A stretch of DNA of 64,000 nt from Allobosea sp. OK403 (GTDB lineage: Bacteria; Pseudomonadota; Alphaproteobacteria; Rhizobiales; Beijerinckiaceae), in the NCBI RefSeq assembly GCF_900113835.1, contig NZ_FOQV01000009.1:62001-126000 (forward strand). The letters run 5' to 3'. Of this stretch, positions 32,958 through 41,512 are shown one piece after another. The translations under genes and the position numbers were made by a program. The notes under the pieces were generated by a model, which saw only the letters and a list, made by a program, of their open reading frames with translations, had not been told where the DNA came from and searched no databases. Numbering within the stretch: position 1 is the stretch's first letter; each line of letters starts with the position of its first letter.

Positions 32958-34034
32958 ATGGCAAGCGGACGATTGAGCCTGCGCTCCATGGTCTTTGGCG
33001 GCGGCGCCGTCTTGATGCTCATGCCGGCGATTATCGCGGGCACCTTCTACACCGGCGCCCTGCAGCGGCGCGCCGAGACGCTGCTCGTCGAGAGGCTGAA
33101 GGCGCGTGGCGAACTGAGCGCCGACCAGATCGGCCGGCGCCTCAACCAGCTCTGGCAGGAGGTCAGCGCGCTCTCGAAGATCATCGATGTCGACGCCCCC
33201 GCGAAAAGCCGTGACAGCCTCAACCTTATCAGCCAGCTCGATACGCGCTATTCCTGGATCGGGGTCGCGGATGTGGACGGCACCGTGCTTACCGCCTCGC
33301 GCGGCATGCTCGAAGGGCAAAGCGTCGCCGAGCGGCCCTGGTTTCGCCGCGGCCTCAGAGAGCCGACCGCGGTCGATGTCCACCAAGCGCAGATGCTGGC
33401 GAAGCTGATGCCGGCTTCGGCGGAGCCGTATGATTTCATCGATCTGGCGGCGCCGATCCAGAAGTCTAACGCGGTGGTCGGTGTCGTCGGCGCCCATCTC
33501 GACTGGCGCTGGGTCGTCGACAGCCTGAACAATTTGCAGGCGCCGGGGATCGAGCTTCTCCTGCTCTCGCGCGACCGGACGGTGCTTTATGGCCCGGCCA
33601 GCCTGATCAACAAGCCGCTGGATATCGGGGCCGCCCAGGCCGCCAACCGCGTGACCCTGGCCGTGCTGGACGAGCGCTGGCCCGACGGAAAGGACTATGT
33701 GACGGTCGTGGTTCCGACCGTCTCATCTGGGGACCTGCCCGGTTTCGGCTGGTCTCTTCTCGTGCGGCAGAACCTGGATGAGGCGCTTGCCACGACGCGC
33801 GAGCTGGTTCGCACCTTCTGGCTGATGCTTGGCGCGGGCGCGATCGTAGCGCTGGCGTTGCTCTTCCTCGGCTCTCATTGGATCACAACGCCTTTGCGAC
33901 GGCTCGCCAGTTCGTCGGAAGCCATCGTCGCGGATGGCGAGCAAACCATACCTTATGTCGAGACCCGCTATGCGGAAGCCGCGCGCCTGAGCCACGCGCT
34001 GGTCAGGCTCCAATCCAAGCTGTTGCGCAGATGA
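32958..34034 (+). CDS. Membrane Cache-HAMP protein without output domain
   Basis: Predicted protein of 358 residues; start at 32958 (MASGRLSLRSMVFGG) is six bases after AAGGAG, with further in-frame ATGs at 32943 and 32955. Membrane segment about 12-32, periplasmic double-Cache sensor region about 40-275 (YSWIGVADVDGTVLTASRGM, FIDLAAPIQKSNAVVGVVGA), second membrane segment about 285-307, then a short HAMP-like piece and the end. Such sensors normally carry a kinase, GGDEF or methyl-accepting output, which is missing here. It directly follows the glycosyltransferase gene and may sense a ligand for glycan synthesis. Confidence 0.78.
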   Translation: MASGRLSLRSMVFGGGAVLMLMPAIIAGTFYTGALQRRAETLLVERLKARGELSADQIGRRLNQLWQEVSALSKIIDVDAPAKSRDSLNLISQLDTRYSWIGVADVDGTVLTASRGMLEGQSVAERPWFRRGLREPTAVDVHQAQMLAKLMPASAEPYDFIDLAAPIQKSNAVVGVVGAHLDWRWVVDSLNNLQAPGIELLLLSRDRTVLYGPASLINKPLDIGAAQAANRVTLAVLDERWPDGKDYVTVVVPTVSSGDLPGFGWSLLVRQNLDEALATTRELVRTFWLMLGAGAIVALALLFLGSHWITTPLRRLASSSEAIVADGEQTIPYVETRYAEAARLSHALVRLQSKLLRR

Positions 34035-34382
34035 TCGCCCGCGCCGATCCACGCCCGGCCAGCCGTCTCCAAAGCCAAGCCGTTTCGCTTCGCCCGTAAC
34101 GGTCCCGAAGATCATCGCGCGCCGGTTCCGCGCGGTGACCATTCGCCCCATCGCGCCCGCCATCAGGCCTGGCCCGCTCCTTGCTCCGGTCTCTTCATTT
34201 TCGGCCTGGACCTGCTAGAGCATTTCCGCGTTTCTGCGAATCACGGAAATGCTCTAGCTTCTTGTTTTATCGCATTTTCTTTACGCGAACCGGTGTCCAC
34301 TTCGCTCGAAAATGCTGTAGGTCTGCCTAAGGTGTCGTTCGGTCGCCGCTGCGGCGCGCCACAGGGACAAGCAGGCATTTCA
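34035..34382. other. Intergenic region holding mosaic element B
   Basis: About 350 bases between the Cache protein gene and the DUF1275 gene. The middle is filled by the repeat at 34215-34316; the rest shows no ribosome-binding site with a plausible frame. Confidence 0.6.
34215..34316. repeat. Intergenic mosaic element, copy B
   Basis: CTAGAGCATTTCCGCG ... CGGAAATGCTCTAG forms a hairpin, followed by TTGTTTTATCGCATTTTC and CGAACCGGTGTCCACTTCGC. Reverse-oriented near-copy of 24944-25046; a decayed relative is at 7843. Confidence 0.8.
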
Positions 34383-35171
34383 ATGTTGAGCGCTCGGGAA
34401 ACGCGGCCTCCGATCAGCCATCGACTGGCGGATCACCTGCGATCGACAGTCGCGGTCGAGCGAAGCGCGATCGGAGATCTGCGTCTGGCGGAAGTGCTGT
34501 GCTTCATCGCCGGAGCGACCAATGCCGGTGGATTCCTGGCAGTGGGGCAATACACCTCGCATATGTCGGGCATCGTCTCGTCGATCGCCGATAATGTGGT
34601 GCTTGGGAGTTTCGCGCTCGTCGGCGTCGCGCTCCTCGCCTTGGCGGCATTCCTTGCCGGCGCCGGACTGTCGGCGATCCTGATCAACTGGGGCCGGAGA
34701 AACCACAAATCGGCCCGGTTTGCCTATCCCTTGTTCGTCGAGGCGGTCCTGCTGCTCTGCTTTGGACTCTCCGGCCATTTTTTCAATGGAACGGCCACCT
34801 TCATCGCCGTCGCGATCCCGCTGCTCTGTTTCATCATGGGGCTGCAGAATGCGATGGTGACAAAGATTTCCAATGCCCGGATGCGCACGACGCATGTCAC
34901 GGGCATGGTGACGGATCTTGGAATCGAGCTCGGCAAGCTGGTCTACGTCAATATAGCGCCCGAGAAGCACCCCAGGGTCGTGGCCAGCCGGAAAAAACTG
35001 CGCATGCTGGCGACGCTGATCGGCCTGTTCCTGTTCGGGGGGATCGTCGGCGCGGTCGGCTTCAAGCAGATCGGCTACATCACCACCGTTCCGCTCGCGA
35101 TCGCGCTTGTGGTGCTTGCTGGATTTCCGGTCATCCTGACGCGCTCGAAACCGCCTCAGGATGAGGGCTGA
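34383..35171 (+). CDS. DUF1275 (YoaK-like) membrane protein
   Basis: Predicted protein of 262 residues with six or seven membrane spans. Start at 34383 (MLSARETRPPISHRL); the frame extends upstream into mosaic element B, which is unlikely to be coding. Family signatures include FIAGATNAGGFLAVGQYTSH, MGLQNAMVTKIS and RTTHVTGMVTDLGIELG. Function of the family is unknown. Its last codons (PPQDEG stop) are formed by a partial copy of repeat C. Confidence 0.87.
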   Translation: MLSARETRPPISHRLADHLRSTVAVERSAIGDLRLAEVLCFIAGATNAGGFLAVGQYTSHMSGIVSSIADNVVLGSFALVGVALLALAAFLAGAGLSAILINWGRRNHKSARFAYPLFVEAVLLLCFGLSGHFFNGTATFIAVAIPLLCFIMGLQNAMVTKISNARMRTTHVTGMVTDLGIELGKLVYVNIAPEKHPRVVASRKKLRMLATLIGLFLFGGIVGAVGFKQIGYITTVPLAIALVVLAGFPVILTRSKPPQDEG

Positions 35172-35172
35172 G
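35151..35172. repeat. Half copy of repeat C forming a gene end
   Basis: CCGCCTCAGGATGAGGGCTG matches the right arm of the complete repeat at 21802-21821 and supplies the last codons and the TGA of the DUF1275 gene. Confidence 0.6.
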
Positions 35173-35262
35173 GGAAGCACAACCGGTCTCTGAGCGGTCG
35201 TTCGACGCTTTGTTGTCAACGACGGCTCTTCGGGGCAGCGTGCAGGGATCCGGAGCCTGGCT

Positions 35263-35913
35263 ATGACCATCACCATCACCGCTTTTGAACGATCCCCCGA
35301 TCGCGGCAGGGGGCTTGCGCGGGACATGCGCGTGCGCTGGGCGCTTGAAGAGGTCGGCCAACCCTACGATGTCCGGCTTCTGTCGTTTGGCGAGATGAAG
35401 CAGCCTGCACATGTCGCGCTACATCCCTTTGGGCAGATCCCGACCTATGAGGAGGGCGATCTCGCCTTGTTCGAGTCGGGCGCGATCGTGTTCCATATCG
35501 CCGAGCAGCATGCGGGCCTGCTGCCCGGTGATGCGAATGCCCGGGCGCGCGCAATCGCCTGGATGTTTGCCGCGCTCAACACGCTGGAGCCGCCGATCTT
35601 CGAGCGCGCCCTTGCCACGATCCTCGAGCGCGACGAGCCCTGGTACGCGCAGCGCTTGCATGCGCTTGAGGACACTATCGGGAAACGGCTGGGCGCGCTG
35701 TCCAGCCGCCTTGGCGATGCCGACTGGCTCGATGGCGCGTTCAGCGCCGGCGACCTGCTGATGGTGACGGTGCTGCGCCGGCTGCAGGGATCGGGCCTGC
35801 TGGAGGGCTATCCGAACCTCTGCGCCTATGTCGCCCGCGCGGAAGTGCGGCCGGCCTATAAGCGTGCCTTCGACGCGCAGTTGGCGGTTTTCACCGCCGC
35901 ATCGGCTGGCTGA
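35263..35913 (+). CDS. Glutathione S-transferase family protein
   Basis: Predicted protein of 216 residues: thioredoxin-like N-terminal domain (about 1-82; SPDRGRGLARDMRVRWALEE, PFGQIPTYEEGDLALFESGA, where the E-S of LFESGA is the usual glutathione gamma-Glu binding pair) and an all-helical C-terminal domain. Stands alone. Likely detoxification or dechlorination; substrate unknown. Confidence 0.88.
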   Translation: MTITITAFERSPDRGRGLARDMRVRWALEEVGQPYDVRLLSFGEMKQPAHVALHPFGQIPTYEEGDLALFESGAIVFHIAEQHAGLLPGDANARARAIAWMFAALNTLEPPIFERALATILERDEPWYAQRLHALEDTIGKRLGALSSRLGDADWLDGAFSAGDLLMVTVLRRLQGSGLLEGYPNLCAYVARAEVRPAYKRAFDAQLAVFTAASAG

Positions 35914-36266
35914 TAGAGCTCCGCTTCCGGGCTCATTAGCAGATGCGGCTCATGGGCAGATATGGCGCGTCTCGAGCATGACGCCCCCAACGAGCCGACA
36001 CCGGTCCTGACGCGGCTGCGCGCCGGAGGGCCGCTTTGCGGCGATGCGCCGATGTCTGGTGTCGCTCGCGTTCCGCCGCCGGACAGCTCGCAATTCGGCA
36101 AGTTCCGCGTCGTTTTCGTGCTCATTGAAGCGGACCGGGTTTGCATTGAAACGCCGGGCCGGGCCATCGCGAAACCGGAAGAACCGGCGAAACGGAAGAC
36201 CGCAAGATCGGTCGAGCCGGTTACGGCCATCTGCGACTAACTGGCGGCGCCACGGAGGAAGGGACG
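35914..36266. other. Intergenic region, no supported gene
   Basis: About 350 bases between the GST and AraC genes. Two overlapping open frames on opposite strands (35962-36240 plus; 35856-36230 minus) exist, but neither has a ribosome-binding site or a recognisable product. The last 15 bases hold the strong GGAGGAAGGG site of the AraC-type gene. Confidence 0.55.
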
Positions 36267-37148
36267 ATGAAGGCGGCGCTTGAAAACTACCATGCCCGGA
36301 TGCAGCGGGTGCTGGACCATATAGACCGGCATCTGGACGACGATCTGGGCCTGGACGTGTTGAGCGGCGTCGCGGCGTTCTCGAAATACCATTTCCACCG
36401 GCAGTTCATGTCCACCTTCGGGGTGTCCGTGCATCGCTATGTCCAGCTTGCCCGCATGAAGCGCGCTTCGTACCGGCTGGCCTACAGGGACGCCCAAAGC
36501 GTCACGGCCATAGCGATGGATGCCGGTTACGATGCGCCTGATGCCTTCGCCCGCGCCTTTCGGCAACGGTTCGGCCAGTCGCCTTCGTCGTTCCGGAAGT
36601 CTCCCGACTGGGAGCCGTGGCTTGCGGCCTTCGGGCCTTTCGACGATGCGAGGAGCAAGCTCATGCAGACGAATTTTACCGCTGACGATGTGATCATCCG
36701 CGATGTGCCGACAACGCGGGTGGCGATCATGGAGCATCGGGGCGATCCGGCGACGCTGGGCGCCACCATCCAGCGCTTCATCGCCTGGCGAAAGGCCGCA
36801 GGCCTGCACCCCAGTACGAGCCCGACCTTCAATGTCTGGCGTTCCGAGCGGCGGCCCGCTTCTCCAGCCGATTATAGCAACGACCTTTGTGTCGGGACCG
36901 ACCGGCCGATCGAGGCGCATGGCGAGCAGATCAAGGCCGGAGAGATCCCAGGCGGACGCTGCGCGGTGCTGCGCGTCGTCGGCAACACCCATAATCTGGA
37001 GCCCGCCGCGCTCTACCTGTATCGCGACTGGCTCCCGGCCAGCGGCGAGGAAGCCCGCGACTTCCCGATCTATTGCCAGCGGCTGAGCCTCTTCCCGGAG
37101 GTGCCGGAGCATGAGGCCGTTGCCGAGCTGTTTCTGCCGCTGAAATAG
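36267..37148 (+). CDS. AraC-family regulator with GyrI-like effector domain
   Basis: Regulator of 293 residues. Two helix-turn-helix units at the N-terminus (about 8-110: MQRVLDHIDRHLDDDLGLDV, FSKYHFHRQFMSTFGVSVHR, SVTAIAMDAGYDAPDAFARA) and a C-terminal GyrI/SbmC-like ligand domain (about 130-293: IIRDVPTTRVAIMEHRGDPA). Strong ribosome-binding site GGAGGAAGGG. This design is typical of Rob/MarA-related multidrug or stress regulators. Target genes not evident. Confidence 0.9.
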   Translation: MKAALENYHARMQRVLDHIDRHLDDDLGLDVLSGVAAFSKYHFHRQFMSTFGVSVHRYVQLARMKRASYRLAYRDAQSVTAIAMDAGYDAPDAFARAFRQRFGQSPSSFRKSPDWEPWLAAFGPFDDARSKLMQTNFTADDVIIRDVPTTRVAIMEHRGDPATLGATIQRFIAWRKAAGLHPSTSPTFNVWRSERRPASPADYSNDLCVGTDRPIEAHGEQIKAGEIPGGRCAVLRVVGNTHNLEPAALYLYRDWLPASGEEARDFPIYCQRLSLFPEVPEHEAVAELFLPLK

Positions 37149-37308
37149 CGACCTGCGACGGCGGCCTGTCCCTTCCGATCGCTGGAAACGGTCAGGCTGC
37201 CGTCCACCCATCCCCGTTTTTATAGGCGCGCGGCTTAAGCAGAAAATTCTTATAATAGTGAAGCTCAGGCGATGTTGGCGCTTTCCGCGTCCGAAATAAT
37301 TAGGATGT

Positions 37309-38205
37309 TCATTTAGTCAGACCCTGAATCGCTCGAATAACGATCAGCTTTATTTCTTCGACAGCTTTCGGATAGGATTTTTTCACGGCCTCATCGAGGA
37401 TGAATTCTCTTTGAACATTGGGGCGAATGATCTTGGCTGCGACGAATGCGCCGGATTCATACTCGACCTTGATGGCGCCGTAGCCGAGAATAGCAGGGCC
37501 AATCGACTCGGCGACCAGCGATTTCAATGTGGCCAGCCCTTCGATTTCGGCCTCTATCCGGATGGCCAGGCCAGCTTTCCGCGCCGCGTCTTCCAGCAAT
37601 GCGCGCACGACGTGCCCCTTGGGGGGAAGCAGCAGTTTGTGCTGAAGCGCCTCAGCCAGGGTCACAGTCTCCCTCCGGATATCGATCAGGCCTCTTCGGG
37701 CGAACAGATAAAGATCCTCGAACAGCAATGAGCGGCTGGCCTTGTCTCCGCGTTCGCGCAGATTGACGGCGAGATCGAACAGATTGTCGTCGACGCCCGC
37801 GCGCATCTGGAGGCTGGTTCCCTCCGAGATTCTCAGCTGGATCTGTGGGAAGCGCGTCTTGCACTCGTGGAGCATACGCGGTGCGACCAAGGGAGCGATC
37901 GACGCCAAAAGGCCGACCGATACGACCCCGCCGGGCTGGTCCCTGCGTTCGCGCATCGCGATTTCCGCAGTGTTGACGGCACTGAGAATGGCTTTGGCAT
38001 GGCCGAGCAGCACCAGCCCGGCCTCTGTCGGCTCCACGCCGTCAGGCCGGCGGTACAGCAGCGGCTCGCCGACGGCCTTCTCAAGCTCCGCGATATGATA
38101 GCTCAACACCGGCTGCGTGACGCTCGACAGGCTCGCCGCCGCCGTCAGCGACCGCCTTTCACAGATATTGACGAAAAACGTCAGCCGCCTGATGTCGTAT
38201 GCCAT
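37309..38205 (-). CDS. LysR-family regulator, NAC/Cbl-like
   Basis: Regulator of 298 residues (MAYDIRRLTFFVNICERRSL; helix-turn-helix VTQPVLSYHIAELEKAVG). The effector domain has the tone of the nitrogen assimilation control/CynR-like group. Its 3' half is visibly less GC-rich than the neighbours (aataacgatcagctttattt), a possible sign of transfer. Divergent from the ABC importer operon at 38664, which it most likely controls. Confidence 0.9.
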   Translation of the reverse strand: MAYDIRRLTFFVNICERRSLTAAASLSSVTQPVLSYHIAELEKAVGEPLLYRRPDGVEPTEAGLVLLGHAKAILSAVNTAEIAMRERRDQPGGVVSVGLLASIAPLVAPRMLHECKTRFPQIQLRISEGTSLQMRAGVDDNLFDLAVNLRERGDKASRSLLFEDLYLFARRGLIDIRRETVTLAEALQHKLLLPPKGHVVRALLEDAARKAGLAIRIEAEIEGLATLKSLVAESIGPAILGYGAIKVEYESGAFVAAKIIRPNVQREFILDEAVKKSYPKAVEEIKLIVIRAIQGLTK

Positions 38206-38228
38206 GACGCCGATCCCTGCGGTAAGAC

Positions 38229-38264
38229 ATTCAAGTTTTGTATATTGATTACGAAGTTTTGAAT
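38229..38264. promoter_or_regulatory. Likely LysR binding region with AAGTTTTG direct repeats
   Basis: AT-rich segment just upstream of the LysR gene. AAGTTTTG occurs at 38233-38240 and 38254-38261, 21 bp apart (two helical turns), and ATTCAA/TTGAAT form an inverted pair at 38229 and 38259. Position and layout suit LysR autoregulation and activation of the divergent operon. Confidence 0.45.
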
Positions 38265-38344
38265 TAGCTTTTTTATATCAGGCGCGCGATTTTGAGCCCA
38301 ATAATGTTGCAAGCCACGAAGCTTGCCACGCATGGGAGGCTTCA

Positions 38345-38599
38345 ATGTCGATAGCGCAGCTACAAATCCGTGGGGATGCTCCGGGCGCCAAGCCCGTTGC
38401 GGCATCGCGGCAACGGCAAGCCGCCTCGACGCGGCGACAGCCGGTCGGCCGGCATCCCGGCGGCGCTGCGCCCGTCCGATCCGCGCAATTCAAGCCGGCC
38501 CAATCTCAAGGCTCCGTCTGGTGCGACCTGCCTGGCGCGCTCATCCCGCATCCTGGCCTCGGCGCTACGGTGGCGGCCGGGTGGCCGCACGAGGTCTGA
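38345..38599 (+). CDS. Possible small protein upstream of the ABC operon
   Basis: Frame of 84 codons with a good ribosome-binding site (GGGAGG, six bases before ATG). The product (MSIAQLQIRGDAPGAKPVAA, then Arg/Pro-rich) matches nothing I know and has no domain or signal. It fills part of the 458-base gap between the LysR gene and the ABC ATPase gene. The rest of that gap holds no gene. It may be a leader or a chance frame. Confidence 0.25.
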   Translation: MSIAQLQIRGDAPGAKPVAASRQRQAASTRRQPVGRHPGGAAPVRSAQFKPAQSQGSVWCDLPGALIPHPGLGATVAAGWPHEV

Positions 38600-38660
38600 C
38601 GCGAAGTCGACCTCATCGCGCATCGATCCGCGCAATCTCGATCCCGCACCGGCCTGAGGA

Positions 38661-38690
38661 ATCATGGCACCAAGAATCACGGCACCACGC
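38661..38690. repeat. 15-bp tandem repeat (x2) at the start of the ABC ATPase gene
   Basis: ATCATGGCACCAAGA at 38661 and ATCACGGCACCACGC at 38676. The first unit contains the start codon; the product begins MAPRITAPRIV as a result. Confidence 0.75.
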
Positions 38691-39803
38691 ATCGTAATCT
38701 CGAACGTCACCAAGCGTTTCCGCCGTGCAGGCGGCAAAGTGATCGTTCCTGTCGACGACATCAGCCTGACCGTGGACGAGAACGAGCTCGTCGTTCTGCT
38801 CGGCCCCAGCGGCTGCGGCAAGACAACCCTGTTGCGCTGTGTCGCGGGATTGGAGAGGCCCGACGAAGGCGAGATCACCATTGACGGGCGTGTCGTCTTC
38901 TCCTCGTCCAGGGGCATCTTCATTCCGCCGGACCAGCGCCAGATCAGCATGATCTTCCAGTCCTATGCGCTGTGGCCGCACATGACCGTGGCGCAGAATG
39001 TCGGCTATCCCCTGGAAGGCCGGAAACTGTCGAGCGCGGCGATCGCCGAACGGGTCGGCCGCGCGCTGGAGATGGTCGGCGTCGGGGGGCTGGAGGGACA
39101 GTATCCCGGCCGGATCAGCGGCGGCCAGCAGCAGCGCGTGGCGCTGGCGCGGGCGCTGGTCTCGAATTCGTCGGTCGTCATGTTCGACGAACCGCTGTCG
39201 AATGTGGATGCGCAGGTGCGCGGCCAGCTGCGCTTCGAACTCAAGCGCATGCAGCGGCAGATCGGCTTCTCCGGCCTGTATGTCACGCATGACCAGACCG
39301 AAGCGATGGAGCTGGGACATCGCGTCGCCGTGCTGCAATCTGGCCGGATCGCTGCACTCGACACACCGCGCCGCGTCTATGAGGAGCCACCGAACCACTA
39401 CGTCGCCAATTTCGTCGGGGTCAGCAATTTCCTGCAGGGCAAGGTGCGCTCGGCCGGTGGCGGCAGCGTCGTGGTCGAGGCGGCGCAGGGCCTCTTCCGG
39501 GTCGCCTCCAACACTGCTGCATATCCCGCCGGCACGCCCGTCATGCTGGTGCTGCGCCCGGAGAAGATCACGCTCCTCCCGACCCAGCCCCAGGATGTGA
39601 GCGAGAACACCGTCCAGGTGCAGATCGAAGCGCAGCTGTTCTCCGGCGACCACACGGAATATGTCGTCACCGTCGGCGACAAGACCCTTCGGGTCTGGTC
39701 GCATGACGACAGCCTGCGCAACCTGTCCGAAGGCGATCCCGCCTGGATAACGGTCAGCCCTGCGGCGCTGCGCATGGTTCCCGCCGAGGGAGCGCGGGCA
39801 TGA
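38664..39803 (+). CDS. ABC importer ATPase, FbpC/PotA-like
   Basis: Protein of 379 residues. Walker A GPSGCGKTT near residue 47, Q-loop FQSYALWPHMT, signature SGGQQQRVALARAL near 152, Walker B VVMFDEP near 172, switch His in VTHDQTEA, then a C-terminal TOBE regulatory domain. First gene of an operon for uptake of an unknown solute. Overlaps the permease gene by four bases. Confidence 0.93.
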   Translation: MAPRITAPRIVISNVTKRFRRAGGKVIVPVDDISLTVDENELVVLLGPSGCGKTTLLRCVAGLERPDEGEITIDGRVVFSSSRGIFIPPDQRQISMIFQSYALWPHMTVAQNVGYPLEGRKLSSAAIAERVGRALEMVGVGGLEGQYPGRISGGQQQRVALARALVSNSSVVMFDEPLSNVDAQVRGQLRFELKRMQRQIGFSGLYVTHDQTEAMELGHRVAVLQSGRIAALDTPRRVYEEPPNHYVANFVGVSNFLQGKVRSAGGGSVVVEAAQGLFRVASNTAAYPAGTPVMLVLRPEKITLLPTQPQDVSENTVQVQIEAQLFSGDHTEYVVTVGDKTLRVWSHDDSLRNLSEGDPAWITVSPAALRMVPAEGARA

Positions 39804-41512
39804 CGCTCCACCCCGAGACGGCGCTGCGAAAGCCTCACCGGCTGCCTATCCTGCTCCAGCCGCTGACGCTTGCCACCGTCCTGAGCTTTGTGGCGCTCGC
39901 GGTTCTCATCATCTATCCGCTGGGGCGAATGTTCCTGTCGACACTGGTCCCGGGCGGCGTTCCGAACATGGCCGCGCTATCGTCGTTGCTGGCGCAGCCA
40001 TGGTTGCTGCCCGTCTTGGGCAACACATGTCTCGCGGTTGGCATGAGCACCGTATTCGCGGTGGCGATCGGCGCGGTCTTCGCCTGGCTGAATGAGCGGA
40101 CCGACGCCAATCTCGGCCTTTTTGCCACGCTCCTGCCGATCATTCCGCTGTTGCTGCCGAGCGTGGCGTTGAGCATCGGCTGGGTCTTCCTGGCCGCGCC
40201 CAATGTCGGGCTGATCAACGGCGTGCTGTCGCGCCTGTTCGGCACTGACGCGGCGCAGCTCAACATCTATGGCTGGGTCGGCCTGATCTGGGTCTACACC
40301 ATTCATGGCGTACCCTATGCCTATCTCGTCGTGTCCTCGGCGATCAGGAATCTCGATCCGGCGCTCGAGGAAGCGTCCCTGATCAGCGGCGCCGGCTTGC
40401 TTCGCACCCTGATGCGCATTTCGCTTCCGGCGATCGGGCCTGCGCTGGCAGGGTCCTGCCTGCTCGTCGTCATTTCCGGCCTCGGCACCTATTCGATTCC
40501 GGCGATCATCGCGACCACGGCGGAAATCGACGTCCTGCCGACCAAGATCGTGCACCTCCTGGTCAAGGACTATCCTCCGCATCTGGCCGATGCGCAGCTG
40601 CTTGGCCTGATCATGCTTCTGGTCGTGATGGGCTTCTGGCTGTTGCAGCGCAGATTGTCGACGACCGGCAAATTCGTCTCCGTCGGCGGCCGCGCAGCGG
40701 GGTCGGCACCGCTGCCGCTGGGGCCCTGGCGTCGCCCGGCGCGAACCCTGATGTGGCTTTACATCCTCGTCGCGTCGGTGCTGCCCATCGCCGCGCTGCT
40801 GCTGGTGTCGGTGCAACCATATTGGTCACCGGTCATCGATCCCACCAGGTTCACGCTGCTGCATTTCGAACAGGTCCTGTTCGTCAATCGCGTCACCTTC
40901 GCTGCGTTCCGCAACAGCCTGATGCTGGCGGGCGCTGGCGCCACGATCGCCATGACCATCGCAATCCTGACGGCCATCTACGCCGCGTTTCGCGGTGGCG
41001 TGCTGGGGCGCATCGTCGATGTCGTGATCAAGTCGCCGGCGACGATTCCGAATCTGGTGATCAGCCTGGCGTTTCTGACGACGTTCAGCGGCGCGCCGTT
41101 CTTCCTCTCGGGCACGCTGACGATCCTGCTGATCGCTTTCATCGTGATGTATATTCCGCCCGGCTCCATCGCCGCCGCCTCGGCCCTGACGCAAGTGGGG
41201 GCGGATCTGCGCGAGGCGTCCTATATTGCCGGAGCCGGCGAAGGCCGCACCATTCGGCGCATCGTCCTGCCGATCGCTCTGCCCGGCTTTGCCGCTGGCT
41301 GGACGCTGGTGTTCGTTCACATGATGGGCGACCTGTCCGCCTCGGCCTTGCTCGCGGGCGTGCAGACGCCTGTCATCGGCTTCGCCATCCTGACGATCTG
41401 GGAAACCGGCAGCTTCGGCCTGCTCGCAGCGTTCTCCACCATCATGTGCCTGCTGAATGCCGTGGTCGTTGGCGCGATGCTGTGGTTCGTGCGCTCACGG
41501 TCGGTTCGGTGA
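39800..41512 (+). CDS. ABC permease with two membrane domains, FbpB-like
   Basis: Permease of 570 residues with about twelve spans and two EAA loops (EEASLISGAGLLRTLMRISL and REASYIAGAGEGRTIRRIVL), so both halves of the membrane pore are in one chain, as in Fe(III) transporter FbpB. It overlaps the genes on either side. The related Fbp family includes iron, thiamine, putrescine and phosphonate-type importers, so iron is not assured. Confidence 0.92.
   Translation: MTLHPETALRKPHRLPILLQPLTLATVLSFVALAVLIIYPLGRMFLSTLVPGGVPNMAALSSLLAQPWLLPVLGNTCLAVGMSTVFAVAIGAVFAWLNERTDANLGLFATLLPIIPLLLPSVALSIGWVFLAAPNVGLINGVLSRLFGTDAAQLNIYGWVGLIWVYTIHGVPYAYLVVSSAIRNLDPALEEASLISGAGLLRTLMRISLPAIGPALAGSCLLVVISGLGTYSIPAIIATTAEIDVLPTKIVHLLVKDYPPHLADAQLLGLIMLLVVMGFWLLQRRLSTTGKFVSVGGRAAGSAPLPLGPWRRPARTLMWLYILVASVLPIAALLLVSVQPYWSPVIDPTRFTLLHFEQVLFVNRVTFAAFRNSLMLAGAGATIAMTIAILTAIYAAFRGGVLGRIVDVVIKSPATIPNLVISLAFLTTFSGAPFFLSGTLTILLIAFIVMYIPPGSIAAASALTQVGADLREASYIAGAGEGRTIRRIVLPIALPGFAAGWTLVFVHMMGDLSASALLAGVQTPVIGFAILTIWETGSFGLLAAFSTIMCLLNAVVVGAMLWFVRSRSVR

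Noticed and set aside
31045..32964. Minus-strand frame of 639 codons opposite the glycosyltransferase
   Set aside because: Asp/Arg/Gly-rich shadow without recognisable motifs.
34293..34382. Extended N-terminus of the DUF1275 protein
   Set aside because: The first codons would be read from mosaic element B; the family alignment pattern begins after 34383.
35856..36240. Two opposite small frames between the GST and AraC genes
   Set aside because: No ribosome-binding site, no family resemblance, and they overlap each other on opposite strands.
38370..38657. 95-codon frame overlapping the possible leader gene upstream of the ABC ATPase
   Set aside because: No ribosome-binding site; overlaps a frame with a better one.
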